Assembly: GCA_947574135.1 (NCBI GenBank)
Contig: CANPIM010000015.1
Coordinates: forward strand, 1 to 58,700
DNA from: an uncultured Lachnospiraceae bacterium
Lineage (GTDB): Bacteria > Bacillota > Clostridia > Lachnospirales > Lachnospiraceae
Direction: 5' to 3'
Length of the DNA stretch: 58,700 bases
The notes under the pieces are model-generated. The model saw nothing but the letters and a program-made list of their open reading frames with translations, ran no database searches and was not told the DNA's origin. Position 1 is the first letter of the stretch; each line of letters begins with the position of its first letter. Both the position numbers and the translations under genes were made by a program. Positions 58,588-58,700 of the stretch are shown piece by piece.

Positions 58588-58700
58588 TTACTTATCATCC
58601 GCATCTGCCTGCAATTCTTTCTCTAAAAACTGCCTTATATATGGGTTATTTTCCTCACTCAATGTAGGCTGAAACGCCATGTAACGGCATTTCTGATACT
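58588..58700 (-). CDS. Unknown protein, C-terminal end only
   Basis: The frame is open from the window edge to TAA at 58590-58588 and ends FQPTLSEENNPYIRQFLEKE followed by LQADADDK. The acidic, helix-like C-terminus and the lack of stops over 37 codons are compatible with a real gene on the minus strand that continues beyond the window. Nothing more can be said about it. Confidence 0.45.
   Translation of the reverse strand, partial: YQKCRYMAFQPTLSEENNPYIRQFLEKELQADADDK

Overview
The window looks like a chromosomal segment of a low-to-mid GC Gram-positive anaerobe, most likely a gut-type Clostridia of the Lachnospiraceae kind. This is inferred from gene content and signals, not from a database match: strong AGGAGG-type ribosome binding sites, consensus sigma-A promoters, lipoprotein solute-binding proteins for sugar ABC importers without a local ATPase, the cdaA-cdaR pair, recD2, comF, mreB and queT. 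No rRNA, tRNA, prophage, insertion sequence or CRISPR array was seen. Most genes lie on the minus strand.

Layout. 1-3.7 kb: a divergent locus with a trans-sulfuration-type PLP enzyme followed by a sugar-type solute-binding lipoprotein (minus; cut by the window edge), and a YheO/DauR-like regulator plus a DUF624 membrane protein (plus). 3.7-4.8 kb: a 49-bp tandem duplication and a secreted ComEC-like metallo-hydrolase lipoprotein. 4.9-19 kb: a ten-gene minus-strand catabolic operon reading from an FGGY kinase through a solute-binding protein, two permeases, an amidohydrolase, an AraA-like isomerase, a TIM-like isomerase, YjbQ, a DUF4432 epimerase-like protein and an AEC transporter. It has a consensus promoter and a terminator. 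An ornithine cyclodeaminase-family gene and GntR and DeoR regulators lie upstream. The substrate is not apparent.

19.2-27.5 kb: a surface polysaccharide cluster (three GT2 glycosyltransferases, a hexapeptide acyltransferase, a Wzx-like flippase and a 905-residue DUF2142 membrane protein). 27.6-36.7 kb: housekeeping genes (HPr, cdaR, cdaA, two unrecognised membrane proteins, comF, recD2, mreB, queT). A structured leader with a possible pseudoknot precedes queT and is probably a riboswitch. 36.8-39.1 kb: a GH36 alpha-galactosidase with an inverted repeat over its -35 box.

39.2-48.5 kb is the most unusual region. A histidine kinase/response regulator pair faces an operon that encodes a solute-binding lipoprotein with a propeller-like N-terminal half, two sugar-type permeases, a membrane-fusion protein, and a MacB/FtsX-like permease with no ATPase. 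The membrane-fusion protein carries exactly ten 18-residue repeats at the tip of its coiled-coil hairpin. A direct repeat with 10-bp period sits just upstream of the operon's promoter, as expected for an OmpR-family activator.

48.6-58.7 kb: an SDR enzyme, a UGM-like flavoprotein, a DagK-type lipid kinase and a PAP2-type phosphatase with similar promoters, a GT2 enzyme with UDP-galactopyranose mutase (galactofuranose), mutY, sfsA, a class I aminotransferase, and the 3' end of an unknown gene.
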